NCBI GenBank assembly: GCA_050743125.1 | Contig: JBOGEB010000031.1 | Location: 1 to 29,622, forward strand | Source of the DNA: JBOGEB01 sp050743125 | GTDB lineage: Bacteria > Actinomycetota > Nitriliruptoria > Euzebyales > Egibacteraceae | DNA length: 29,622 nt | Reading direction: 5' to 3' | Part shown: piece by piece, positions 7,802-15,132 of the stretch | How positions within the stretch are numbered: the stretch's first letter is position 1 | Layout of the letters: each line of letters begins with the position of its first letter | Notes under the pieces: model-generated | Told to the model about the DNA's origin: nothing | Databases searched by the model: none | What the model saw: the letters and a program-made list of their open reading frames with translations, nothing else | Made by a program: the position numbers and the translations under genes

Positions 7802-7909
7802 CTAACAGCACGGTGGGCCTGGCGGTCCTTCTGGTCCTTCGGGTCCTGGGGGTCCTTGCGGTCCCTCAGCGCCTGGGGGTCCTGGCGGTCCGGGGACACC
7901 CTGGAGCAC
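7802..7909 (-). CDS. Micro-ORF with ten collagen-like Gly-X-Y triplets
   Basis: A 35-codon frame from GTG (7909-7907) to TAG reads MLQ, then ten uninterrupted Gly-X-Y triplets (GVP GPP GPP GAE GPQ GPP GPE GPE GPP GPP), then Cys-Cys. Proline occupies most Y positions and charged residues appear at X/Y, as in bacterial collagen-like proteins. The frame stays open upstream of the GTG for about 27 more codons without a better start, so this may be the 3' end of a decayed gene. There is no strong Shine-Dalgarno. The opposite strand of the same DNA reads as a Gly-Gly-Pro-rich frame because of the hexamer repeat, so low-complexity DNA without coding function is the main alternative. Confidence 0.3.
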   Translation of the reverse strand: MLQGVPGPPGPPGAEGPQGPPGPEGPEGPPGPPCC

Positions 7910-8018
7910 TGCCTCGCGGGCGGGGGCGGGACCGCTCCAGACCGCTGCCGCTAACCCCTCGCCCGCAGCATCCCCATCCCCCGGTCGTCAGGTCAACGGT
8001 CCTTCCACCCGGAACAGA

Positions 8019-8062
8019 GCCGCGCTCCTCCGGCCGGGGATCCTGGCCAGGCGGAGCGCGGC
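8019..8062 (-). terminator. Strong hairpin downstream of the beta-propeller gene
   Basis: GCCGCGCTCC (8019-8028) pairs perfectly with GGAGCGCGGC (8053-8062), with an inner GGCC/GGCC pair. It lies about 50 bases past the stop of the minus-strand gene at 8112. No clear U-tract follows on the minus strand, so it is a terminator or mRNA-end stabiliser candidate. Confidence 0.45.
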
Positions 8063-8111
8063 CTCGAGCTACCGCTCCGTGTTTTGACGAGCGTCCTGAG
8101 GTCAGGTCACG

Positions 8112-9503
8112 TCAGCGGCCCATCAAGTCGAAGGACGGGAAGCCGAGGCGGAAGGCAGTGATGTACCCGCCTCCGGTCAACGAGGTGGGAACCGACGTCG
8201 AGGTGACCGACCCGGTAGTGGTGTTGATCATCGACACCTTGCTGTCGCCGCCGTGGGTAGCAAAGGCATAGCGGCCATCCGGGGTTATCGCGAGGAAGCG
8301 CCGCTCGAACTCAGGATAGGTGTTCGCCACGCCGGCAACGGGCCCGTTGGTCATCTGCTCCAGCTTCACCGTACGAACGATCTCGAGGTAGTTCGGAGAG
8401 CCGGGAAGTACGTTGATCAGGTGTAGCTCGTCGCCGCGGGGGTCGCCTTTGGGATGTACGACGACGAACGCGGCGTAGATGAAGGAGGTGGGGAAGCCAC
8501 GGGAGGTCGCACCGGTTCCCACGGTAAAGCGCTCGGCTGTCTTCGTCTTCAAGTTTGTCACGTGGATGTCCTGGCGAGTCTGATCCCATTTTGTGGCGTC
8601 GGGCGGGGTGACGGCAACGGGGATTGGGGCGAGCACGTGGCTGCCGTCGAAGGCCAACCGAGGTCGGCTGCTTCGCCCGCCGGTGAGTCCGTCGACGTCC
8701 CACGGCACGGTGGCTCGAGTGCCCAGCGAGGAGCATGTGTTACCGCAGGAGATGACGTCGAGGCCGGCACCGGGACCCGTGGTGATCCCCAGAGTCTTGG
8801 TCTTCGGCGAGATGAAGTGCCCATGAGTAGGTGTCCCGACAGTTCCCTCACTGGTGGGGGTGTTGGGGGGTCCAGTGAGCAGATCCTCCACGGTGAATGC
8901 CTGGATCTTGCCTCCTCCTAGCGCGAGGAAGAGCGTCAGGGGGGTCCCCGCCAGATAGGGATGCACATCCTCTGTGGTGGGGTTCTCGACCTCGATCTGG
9001 GTGTTCTTGAAGGTCTTCAGGTCGATGAGGTTCACGACCTCGGTCGTGCTGGTAGGGCCACCGTCATTGGATGGAACGGCGTAGTAGCGGAATTGCGGAT
9101 CGACGGCAGTCCACGGGGCCTCGCTTCCAAGTTTTGCGTCCACGCTGTTGACGACCTTGGGTTTGCCTTGGATGTCGATGCGAACGGCGAGGGTCTTCTG
9201 TGCTACTTCGTCGTTGATGAGGATACGCCCGCCTGGTAGGACGATCGTTCCTCCGTGGGATGGTGTGGCGGCGGTGCCCAAGCCCACGTCCGCTAGCTGT
9301 CCGGTCAACTTCAGATCCGGGACAGAGTAAAAGAAGACCTTTCTTGCCCCCGGGTCGGCGACCATGAGGTAGTTGGGACCCGGCAGGCTTGCAGCGGTGG
9401 CCCCAGGCCCGATGAGCATCGACATCAAGACCAGGGCGAGGGCCCCGAACAAGGATCGACGAGTCCCGAACGACGGGACTCGGAAGGATACAGGTCGGTT
9501 CAT
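8112..9503 (-). CDS. Secreted beta-propeller-like (YncE-type) protein of unknown function
   Basis: A 463-residue exported protein. The ATG at 9503 is chosen because GGAGGT (9512-9507) lies at ideal spacing; the open frame further upstream has no such support. The N-terminus carries a signal peptide with a twin-arginine-like TRRSLFG, a hydrophobic run and a probable cleavage after ATAA. The mature part has repeated strand-rich units such as YLMVADPGARKVFFYSVPDL, RYYAVPSND and PDGRYAFATHGGDSKVSMI, typical of seven-bladed YncE-like or surface-layer propellers. I see no catalytic motif. Codon use is visibly more AT-rich than the neighbours, suggesting acquisition by transfer. A 23-codon ORF precedes it. 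Function unknown; ligand binding or cell-surface interaction is plausible. Confidence 0.7.
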   Translation of the reverse strand: MNRPVSFRVPSFGTRRSLFGALALVLMSMLIGPGATAASLPGPNYLMVADPGARKVFFYSVPDLKLTGQLADVGLGTAATPSHGGTIVLPGGRILINDEVAQKTLAVRIDIQGKPKVVNSVDAKLGSEAPWTAVDPQFRYYAVPSNDGGPTSTTEVVNLIDLKTFKNTQIEVENPTTEDVHPYLAGTPLTLFLALGGGKIQAFTVEDLLTGPPNTPTSEGTVGTPTHGHFISPKTKTLGITTGPGAGLDVISCGNTCSSLGTRATVPWDVDGLTGGRSSRPRLAFDGSHVLAPIPVAVTPPDATKWDQTRQDIHVTNLKTKTAERFTVGTGATSRGFPTSFIYAAFVVVHPKGDPRGDELHLINVLPGSPNYLEIVRTVKLEQMTNGPVAGVANTYPEFERRFLAITPDGRYAFATHGGDSKVSMINTTTGSVTSTSVPTSLTGGGYITAFRLGFPSFDLMGR

Positions 9504-9522
9504 GACACCTCCAGAATGAGCA

Positions 9523-9594
9523 TTACTTTTCTTCCTTTTCCCATTCGCAGACCGCTCGTCGGTCTGGGATCTGCTGGTCTTTGCGTTGACCCAC
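9523..9594 (-). CDS. 23-residue leader ORF upstream of the beta-propeller gene
   Basis: GTG at 9594 is preceded by a consensus AGGAGG (9606-9601) with 6 bases spacing. It opens a 24-codon frame ending in TAA at 9525-9523, 19 bases before the next ATG. The peptide (MGQRKDQQIP...EKEEK) is highly charged with one Cys and one Trp and matches nothing I know. The very good Shine-Dalgarno and the position suggest a translated leader peptide coupled to the propeller gene. Confidence 0.4.
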   Translation of the reverse strand: MGQRKDQQIPDRRAVCEWEKEEK

Positions 9595-9694
9595 CGTGTT
9601 CCTCCTTGTTTGTCAGCGGTTGCGCGGCCACGCCAAAGCACTGGATCGACGCATAAGGACGTCCCGCTACGTTGGATCGGTGCGGCGCTGTTTT

Positions 9695-9729
9695 GCAACC
9701 GATTCGTTACTGCAACGCGATTGCGTTAC
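9695..9729. promoter_or_regulatory. Tandem operator-like sites upstream of the leader ORF
   Basis: GCAACCGATTCGTTAC (9695-9710) and GCAACGCGATTGCGTTAC (9712-9729) are direct repeats one base apart, and each is close to palindromic (GTAACG...CGTTGC on the other strand). They lie about 100 bases upstream of the leader ORF. This arrangement is typical of tandem binding sites for a dimeric regulator such as a TetR-type repressor. Confidence 0.45.
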
Positions 9730-10038
9730 ACAATCACGGGCGCGCACTCCTGTCAAGAACTTTCCCAGCAGAAACACAATCCAGCTCATCTGGGCACCAT
9801 AAAAGAGATAAAGGGTGATGGCGCTTTCGGGCTTTTTTATCATTGGGCAAGTACGTTGTAGAAGAGTCGAGAGGCAGACGTTCGTAACCGCTCATCTGGT
9901 ATCAGGTGTTTGGTGGGCGGTCAGGCAGGGTTATGGGCGCAGTGCGCGGAGGTCGCACGGGGTGAAGGGCGTGACAGCCCAGGTCAAAGCGACAACAGCG
10001 CAGGTGGAGGAGCTGGCGCCATATGCGGCCGAGCAACA

Positions 10039-10297
10039 GGCGATGCGCGCCGTTGGTTCGTGTTGGTCGGCGACGTGCCGTGGGTCAGCGATGAGGGCGG
10101 GGTCCTCGCCGGGGGTCTACGGCCGGGCCGTCCTGGCCTGCGCGTGGCCGCTGCCGTGCGGACCAACGATCTCCGCGGCGGGTACGGGCATTGGATCCGG
10201 CATGTGCGTAGCCCACACGGGCTGCGCCTCGAGCCGGACCTGGCCGCTGGCGGCGATCCTCGGCGTGTGTCTCCCCGGCGAGCCCGCGGGTCCCGAC
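10039..10297 (+). pseudogene. Remnant of a second EccC-like ATPase gene (C-terminal end)
   Basis: The translated segment GDARRWFVLVGDVPWVSDEG, then GGLRPGRPGL and GYGHWIRHV, closely matches the last ATPase domain of the gene ending at 7770 (from about 7412 to 7690). Similarity also holds at the nucleotide level. The frame breaks near the GGDPRRV / ILGV position, with the continuation in another frame. There is no N-terminal part, so it is a non-functional fragment. It shows that a paralogous ATPase gene was once here, or that part of the 3514-7770 gene was copied. Confidence 0.75.
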
Positions 10298-10491
10298 GGG
10301 GTGCGGACCTCCATGTCCGAAAGTGTTGCCTCCCCGATCAGGACCTTTCTGACCTCGCGGCAGGCAGCGGTCGGGCGACGCGGTGCACCAGCCGCACAGA
10401 ACGCTCGTGTCGTACGCGCACGCTTTGTGACGCCGGCAACAGATGTGCGGTTGGAATGCATAGCAGAAGAATGGTGTGGATCCGTGGACGG

Positions 10492-10497
10492 TATCCT
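10492..10497 (+). promoter_or_regulatory. Putative -10 box, leaderless start
   Basis: TATCCT lies 6 bases before the GTG at 10504, with no Shine-Dalgarno present. This fits transcription starting at the start codon. Confidence 0.4.
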
Positions 10498-10503
10498 GCT
10501 CGC

Positions 10504-11055
10504 GTGAGCGACCCAGGCGATGACGGGTTCATCCGCTTTCTCGACGAGGTGAGGGCGGATGAGGTGGCGCGGGCGCGATCCCGGGAGCGGTGGCTGTGGC
10601 AGCAGACGACCGAGGAGGCGCGGTTCACCGGCACGCTCGTCGACCTGTTCGAGCGCGAGGCGCCCGTGAACGTCCGCACAACCACGGGCCGTGTGCACCA
10701 CGGCACGATCACGGCGGTGGGCTTGGACTTCTGCGTGCTCCGGACGACGACCGGGGTCGACCGGTACCTCGCGCTGGACGGGCTGGGCTGGATACGGCCT
10801 GTGGAGCGCGCTGGTCCATCGGCGGCCGGTGACCGCCCGGCGCCGCTCGACCTTGGGCTGGCTGAGCTTTTCGGTCACCTGGTCGAGGGCCGCCCGCGAA
10901 TGCTCGTATTCGTCCGTGGTGACCCGGAGCCGATCGCGGGCCAGCTACGCGCGGTGGGAGTGGACGTGCTCACGCTGCGCGCGGACGGGACGCAGCGGGG
11001 AGTCTGCTTCGTGCCGACTGCCGCGATCGTGGAGGCCGTGATCGCCCATGACTAG
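10504..11055 (+). CDS. Conserved hypothetical protein near Tad loci
   Basis: A 183-residue cytoplasmic protein without signal peptide or membrane segment. The N-terminus (FIRFLDEVRADEVARARSRE) is a charged helix. The middle (VNVRTTTGRVHHGTITAVG, then CVLRTTTGVDRYLALDGL) reads like a small Sm/SH3-type beta-barrel, as in proteins that bind nucleic acid or peptide. The C-terminal half contains a second beta-rich unit (MLVFVRGDPEPIAGQLRAVG). I recognise similar proteins beside HTH and Tad genes in deep-branching actinobacteria but know no function. The GTG at 10504 is chosen because the -10 box at 10492 sits just before it and upstream frames are remnants. Confidence 0.7.
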   Translation: MSDPGDDGFIRFLDEVRADEVARARSRERWLWQQTTEEARFTGTLVDLFEREAPVNVRTTTGRVHHGTITAVGLDFCVLRTTTGVDRYLALDGLGWIRPVERAGPSAAGDRPAPLDLGLAELFGHLVEGRPRMLVFVRGDPEPIAGQLRAVGVDVLTLRADGTQRGVCFVPTAAIVEAVIAHD

Positions 11056-11093
11056 ATGTCCAGATGCCGGGAGGTTCGTTGTGTACCGAGGGT

Positions 11094-11225
11094 GCGACTG
11101 CGCCCGGAGCGCAAGGCGAAGCGCTCCGCGCGGAGCGCGCCGTGTGCTGATGGTCCTCAGCAACGCCGCGATCCGGGATGCTTTACGCACGACTGCCACG
11201 GGTTTTTCCGCGCGGACCGCTAGCC
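11094..11225. repeat. Dispersed repeat, copy 1 (about 132 bp)
   Basis: This sequence is clearly homologous to 21708-21848. Shared blocks include GCGCAAGGCGAAGCGCTCCG, then GATGCTTT-CGCACGA-TGCC and ACGGGTTTTTCCGCG, ending in CTAGCC. Copy 1 contains a perfect 18-base palindrome (11121-11138) and an overlapping alternative stem (11105-11112 with 11121-11128), so the RNA could adopt two exclusive hairpins. It lies between convergent genes and has no coding frame of its own. Confidence 0.8.
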
Positions 11226-11257
11226 CCCAATGCGACCGCAATTGCGGCGCGGTGCGC

Positions 11258-11500
11258 TTAGACCCGTCCGGCTCGGTCGGCCTGGCGGGCCTCGGGGTAG
11301 AGGTGCTCGAGCGCCCCGGGCTGGATCCGCGCCGACTCGATGAACGATTCGATGTCCTCGAGCTTCAGGCGGATGACTCGGCCGAACTTGTATGCCGGGA
11401 TCTGGCCCTCATCGATCAACCGGTAGAGCGTTCGCGGCGTCAAGCCGAGGTGTCGTGCTGCCTCTGCGGTACCAAGCCACTGAATCTCCTGATCTGCCAT
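11258..11500 (-). CDS. Helix-turn-helix (excisionase/BldC-like) DNA-binding protein
   Basis: An 80-residue protein of the MerR-related helix_turn_helix_17 group. The core WLGTAEAARHLGLTPRTLYR followed by LIDEGQIPAYKFGRVIRLKLEDIESFI is the winged HTH of excisionase-type and BldC-type regulators. It is divergent from the Tad operon that starts at 11592, which makes it a candidate regulator of pilus genes. A TATCCT box (11514-11509) lies 8 bases before the ATG, so a leaderless transcript is likely. No integrase is nearby, so a phage excisionase role is less likely. Confidence 0.85.
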   Translation of the reverse strand: MADQEIQWLGTAEAARHLGLTPRTLYRLIDEGQIPAYKFGRVIRLKLEDIESFIESARIQPGALEHLYPEARQADRAGRV

Positions 11501-11508
11501 AGGTCGTC

Positions 11509-11514
11509 AGGATA
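11509..11514 (-). promoter_or_regulatory. Putative -10 box of the HTH gene
   Basis: TATCCT on the minus strand is separated by 8 bases from the ATG at 11500. No Shine-Dalgarno is seen in between. Confidence 0.4.
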
Positions 11515-11591
11515 GCCGATCGAGGTCAAGATGTCTCGGGTAACTGTGGATCGTTCGGTTCCAACCCGCCCCATGGAAAGGGGTTGATGAC

Positions 11592-12362
11592 GTGGCCGAC
11601 CTCACCACGGCCAGCTCGGGCCCGATCGCGCAGAGCGGACCGGGCTCGCCGGAGGAGATCGCGCGTCCGCTGCGGCGCCGCGGCGGCCTGCCCAGCGGGC
11701 GCGCCGTCGTTGGTGGGCTGCTCGTGATCCTCGCGGCGGTGGGCGTGTTCGCGGCCTACACGCAGGCGACCGCAGCGCCCCGCACGCGCTGGGTGGTCGC
11801 GAAACGGGACGTCCAGATCGGGCAGCGCATCACCGCCGGGGACCTCGGCCTGATCGCGATCGACCTTCCGGCGCCGATGCATCCACGCGTGTTCGCCGAG
11901 TCCGGTGCCCGGTCGTTGGTGGGCGCGGTGGCGATCGCGCCGATCGCGCGGGCCGAGCTCGTCGAGGCGAGCGACGTCCGGCGCGCGGAGGCCGGGCTGA
12001 TCGTGCCGGAGGAGATCTCCTTCCCGGTCAGCGCGGACCGCGCGGTGTCCGGCACGCTCCAACCGGGGGAGCGGGTGGACGTGCTCGCCACGTACGGGGG
12101 CCAGGACCGGTCCTACACGCTCGCGGTGGTCCGACGGGCGCTCCTGCTCCGTGTGAACCGAGGCGGTGGGGGCCTGGAATCCGCCAACGCCGTCGTGCTC
12201 ACGCTCGGCCTCGACAAGCCGGACGAGGCGAGCGCGATCGCGCACGCGGTGAACAGCGGGAAGGTCATCGTCGTGCGGACCACGGCCGCCGGGCCGGATC
12301 AGGGCAGCCCAAGCCCCTACCAGCAGCCGGCGCCACCCGACCCGGCGCGTGGAGCCGGCTGA
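11592..12362 (+). CDS. cpaB: SAF-domain pilus assembly protein (CpaB/RcpC-like)
   Basis: First gene of the Tad operon, 256 residues. One N-terminal membrane helix (AVVGGLLVILAAVGVFAAYT, about residues 37-57) is followed by a SAF domain (WVVAKRDVQIGQRITAGDL) and the RcpC/CpaB core (LQPGERVDVLATY). In Tad systems this protein sits in the cell envelope and helps pilus assembly; in bacteria lacking an outer membrane its partner is not the secretin. The GTG start has an AAAGGGG Shine-Dalgarno 8 bases upstream. The stop overlaps the ATG of the next gene (TGATG). The C-terminus is Pro-rich. Confidence 0.85.
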   Translation: MADLTTASSGPIAQSGPGSPEEIARPLRRRGGLPSGRAVVGGLLVILAAVGVFAAYTQATAAPRTRWVVAKRDVQIGQRITAGDLGLIAIDLPAPMHPRVFAESGARSLVGAVAIAPIARAELVEASDVRRAEAGLIVPEEISFPVSADRAVSGTLQPGERVDVLATYGGQDRSYTLAVVRRALLLRVNRGGGGLESANAVVLTLGLDKPDEASAIAHAVNSGKVIVVRTTAAGPDQGSPSPYQQPAPPDPARGAG

Positions 12363-13711
12363 TGCGCGGTGAACGGTACGTCCTGCTCGGCCTGGCGCGG
12401 GCGCGCTCGGAGTGGTTCCGGTCGGTTGCGCTGTGGGCGACGGCCTCTGCCATCCCTGCGGAGTTCTCCAAGTGCGTGTCCGCCGAGGAGCTCCGCACGC
12501 GCCTGCAGTCCGGGCGGTCGTTCTCGGCAGCGCTGCTCGACGGAACCTTGCCGGCCACCGACCGGGACCTCATCGCTGCGGTCCGTGAGGCCGGCTGCGT
12601 ACCCATCGTCGTCGATGACGACCACGGCCGAGACTGGACGTCCATCGGCGCGGCGGTGGTCCTGCCGTCGAAGGTCGGGCTCGAGGACCTGCTCGACGCG
12701 CTGGCCGCCCACGCCACGATGGTCCGCAGCGGCGACGCGGCACCGACCCTGGACGTCGGGATCCTCCAGCCGGTCACCGACCCTACGCCGCTTGTCGTGG
12801 TCTGCGGCCCCGGGGGAACGGGCGCCTCGTCGGTCGCGATCGCGCTGGCCCAGGGGCTCGCCGAGCCTGCCTACAGGGCCGTTCCCGACGGCGGCGGCCC
12901 GGTGCTGCTCGCCGACTTCTGCCGTTGGGCGGACCTGGCGATGCTCCACGACGCCCGCGACGTCGTCCCCGGCGTCCAAGAGCTCGTCGAGCTGCACCGG
13001 GGTCGGCGGCCGAGCACACCCGAGGTCCAGGCCCAGACCTTCCACGTCACCGAGCGGGGCTATCACCTGCTCCTCGGCCTGCGCCGGCCCCGCTACTGGT
13101 CGGCGCTGCGGTCAAGGTCGTTCGAGGCGGCGCTCTCCTCGCTGCGGCAGGCGTTCGCCGCCGTCGTCTGCGACGTCGAACCGGACCTGGAGGGGGAGGA
13201 GGACGGCGGGTCACTCGACGTCGAGGAGCGCAACCTGATGGCCCGGACCGCGGTCGGCCAGGCGGACGGGGTGTTCGTCGTCGGGCGCCCGGACATGCCG
13301 GGTCTTCACGGCCTCGTCCGCCTGATCGGCGACCTCGTCGCCTTCGGTGTCCCGGAGTCCCGCATCGTGCCCGTGCTCAACCAGACTCCGCGCCGGCCCC
13401 GGCTGCGCGCCGAGCTGACCCGCGCGTTTCACGACCTGGTCGGCCCCGTGATCGACGCTTCGGGGGCGCCCTCGCCGACCCCTGCGCGGGAGGCGGCACA
13501 CCTGCCGCCGCTGTTCCTCCCGGCGCGCCGGGTCAACGAAGCGCTCCGCGACGGGGTTCCGCTGCCGTCGCCGCTCCCCGCGATCCTCGTCGGGGTCTAC
13601 CGGGCACTGCTCGGGGCCCGAGCCGACGGCCTGCCGGCCGTTACCCAGCCGGTCCCGGTCGCGCCCGGATCGGTCGGTGCCTTGACCAGGCAGGAGGTGC
13701 CGAGGCGATGA
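12362..13711 (+). CDS. tadZ: TadZ/CpaE-like pilus localisation ATPase
   Basis: A 449-residue MinD/ParA-superfamily protein. The N-terminal about 130 residues resemble a receiver-like domain without clear phospho-acceptor. A deviant Walker A GPGGTGASS begins near residue 150 in place of KGGxGKT, followed by ParA-type blocks LLADFCRWADLAML and VVCDVEPDLEG. TadZ proteins position the pilus machine at the pole and recruit the TadA ATPase. The substitution of the final Lys/Thr suggests weak or no ATP hydrolysis, which is known for some TadZ members. It overlaps its neighbours on both sides (TGATG and ATGA), supporting one operon. Confidence 0.85.
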   Translation: MRGERYVLLGLARARSEWFRSVALWATASAIPAEFSKCVSAEELRTRLQSGRSFSAALLDGTLPATDRDLIAAVREAGCVPIVVDDDHGRDWTSIGAAVVLPSKVGLEDLLDALAAHATMVRSGDAAPTLDVGILQPVTDPTPLVVVCGPGGTGASSVAIALAQGLAEPAYRAVPDGGGPVLLADFCRWADLAMLHDARDVVPGVQELVELHRGRRPSTPEVQAQTFHVTERGYHLLLGLRRPRYWSALRSRSFEAALSSLRQAFAAVVCDVEPDLEGEEDGGSLDVEERNLMARTAVGQADGVFVVGRPDMPGLHGLVRLIGDLVAFGVPESRIVPVLNQTPRRPRLRAELTRAFHDLVGPVIDASGAPSPTPAREAAHLPPLFLPARRVNEALRDGVPLPSPLPAILVGVYRALLGARADGLPAVTQPVPVAPGSVGALTRQEVPRR

Positions 13712-15132
13712 CGGCCAGAGGGGTCGGAACCCCAAAGGGGACCCTGGGTACGCCCCCGATCAATGTGTCGTTCTCACCGCTCGTCGAGGTCGAGCAGGCG
13801 GTCCAGGAGCGCGCGAAGGATCTCGCGCTCGACATGTCGACAGCGCAAGGGCGGGCACGGCTGCGCAGGCTCATCGACGAGGAGGTCGACGGCTGGTCGA
13901 CGGATTACAAGCGTGGGCTGCGCGCGGTCGACCTGCTCGACCGGCAGCTCGTCGCCGACCGAGCGTTCCGCAACCTCGCCGGGTACGGTCCGCTCGAGCC
14001 GCTGCTCGCGGACGACGACGTCTGGGAGATCATGATCAACGCTCCCGACGCGATCTTCGTCAAGCGCCACAGCGGCTCCAGCGGCTACCACGACGAGGTG
14101 TTCCACGACGACGAGCACGTCGTCCGGACGCTCACGAAGATCCTCGACGACTCCTCGAGCTCGCACCGCAAGCTCGACCCTGCCCAGGGGCTGCAGGACG
14201 CGCAGCTCGACACCGGCGCCCGGCTCCACATCGTCCATCGCGACATCGGGCGTGACGGCCATCTGATGGTGAACATCCGCAAGTTCACCGGGGTCGCGTT
14301 CCGGTCGCTCGAGGAGCTCGTCGGTCGTGACATGCTCTCCGCCTCGGTGGCCGCCTTCCTCCGCGCGTGCGTGAAGGCGCGGCTGTCGATCGTGGTCGCC
14401 GGCGCGCCGGGATCGGGCAAGACCACGATGCTGTCCTGCTGCGCGGCCGAGCTTGACCCCTCCCTGCGGGTGGTCATCGCCGAGGAGGTCTTCGAGGCCG
14501 ACGTCCCGCTGCCGAACGTCGCGTCGATGCAGACCCGCGCGGGCCGCAGCGACCGCCCCGAGGTCGACCTGCGGCGCCTCGTCTCCGGGTTCCTGCGCAT
14601 GGCCCCGGACGTCGCGATCGTCGGCGAGGTCCGCGACCGCGAGGCGCTCCCGCTGCTGCTGACGCTGTCCTCTGGCGTGAAGGGGTTCACGACGATCCAT
14701 GCCGGCTCGGCGCGGCAGGCGCTCACCCGGCTGCGGTTCATCTGCCAGCTCGCCGACACGTCCAGCGAGCTGCCGATGAGCGCGCTGAACGCGCTGGTCT
14801 CCGAGGCGATCGACATCGTCGTGCACTGCGCCCGCCGCGGCGGGGTCGTGCGGCTCACCGAGGTGCTCGCGGTCGAGGAGCTGCAGACCGGGGCGAGTGG
14901 GACGTCCTTCACCGTCACCGAGCTTTTCCGTCGCTCCGCTTACGACGGGCCGCTGTGCTGGACCGGCAACCTGCCCGTGCGCGCCGCCCGCCCCTTGGAG
15001 GAGGCGGGGTTCGCCGTCCGCGAGCTGCTCGAGGCCGCGAGAGCGCCCGCGAGGGAGCACGCGGGAACGCCCCCGAGAGACGAGGCAAGGAGGCGGACGA
15101 AGGTGTCGCGGGGAGGTGGGGAGCACCGGTGA
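13708..15132 (+). CDS. tadA: TadA/CpaF pilus assembly ATPase
   Basis: A 474-residue secretion ATPase of the GspE/CpaF family that powers Flp pilus extension, and possibly retraction, at the cytoplasmic membrane. Visible motifs are the N-terminal GYGPLEPLLADDDVWEIMIN, Walker A GAPGSGKTT at about 232, Asp-box VVIAEEVFEADV, Walker B MAPDVAIVGEVRDREAL and His-box GVKGFTTIHAGSARQ. The ATG at 13708 overlaps the tadZ stop (ATGA) and follows a GGAGG at 13692-13696. The long open frame upstream of it is a shadow of tadZ. The stop overlaps the GTG of tadB. The tail after residue 440 is basic and low-complexity. Confidence 0.93.
   Translation: MTARGVGTPKGTLGTPPINVSFSPLVEVEQAVQERAKDLALDMSTAQGRARLRRLIDEEVDGWSTDYKRGLRAVDLLDRQLVADRAFRNLAGYGPLEPLLADDDVWEIMINAPDAIFVKRHSGSSGYHDEVFHDDEHVVRTLTKILDDSSSSHRKLDPAQGLQDAQLDTGARLHIVHRDIGRDGHLMVNIRKFTGVAFRSLEELVGRDMLSASVAAFLRACVKARLSIVVAGAPGSGKTTMLSCCAAELDPSLRVVIAEEVFEADVPLPNVASMQTRAGRSDRPEVDLRRLVSGFLRMAPDVAIVGEVRDREALPLLLTLSSGVKGFTTIHAGSARQALTRLRFICQLADTSSELPMSALNALVSEAIDIVVHCARRGGVVRLTEVLAVEELQTGASGTSFTVTELFRRSAYDGPLCWTGNLPVRAARPLEEAGFAVRELLEAARAPAREHAGTPPRDEARRRTKVSRGGGEHR

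Larger units (their letters stand above)
7771..8111. other. Gene-poor stretch between convergent genes
   Basis: This 341-base stretch holds the right arm of palindrome copy 2, a GGTCCT-rich low-complexity segment (about 7811-7895), a minus-strand Gly-X-Y micro-ORF (7802-7909) and a strong hairpin (8019-8062). No conventional gene is seen. Confidence 0.6.
9504..10503. other. 1-kb lower-GC intergenic and remnant region
   Basis: Apart from the leader ORF (9523-9594), tandem operator-like sites (9695-9729) and an eccC-like remnant (10039-10297), no convincing gene is present. The part around 9740-9900 is unusually AT-rich for this chromosome and contains oligo-T near 9835, without a clear stem. 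The plus-strand frames crossing it are not protein-like except for the remnant. Confidence 0.55.

Noticed and set aside
9815..10507. Plus-strand frames through the AT-richer region as a real gene
   Set aside because: Only the eccC-like segment is protein-like and it changes frame; the rest has no motif and no SD.
11258..11500. HTH protein as a phage or integrative-element excisionase
   Set aside because: No integrase, attachment site or phage genes are nearby; it is divergent from a Tad operon, so a regulator fits better.
12925..13707. 5' extension of the tadA frame
   Set aside because: It lies entirely within tadZ in another frame; the ATG at 13708 has an SD and the usual stop-start overlap.
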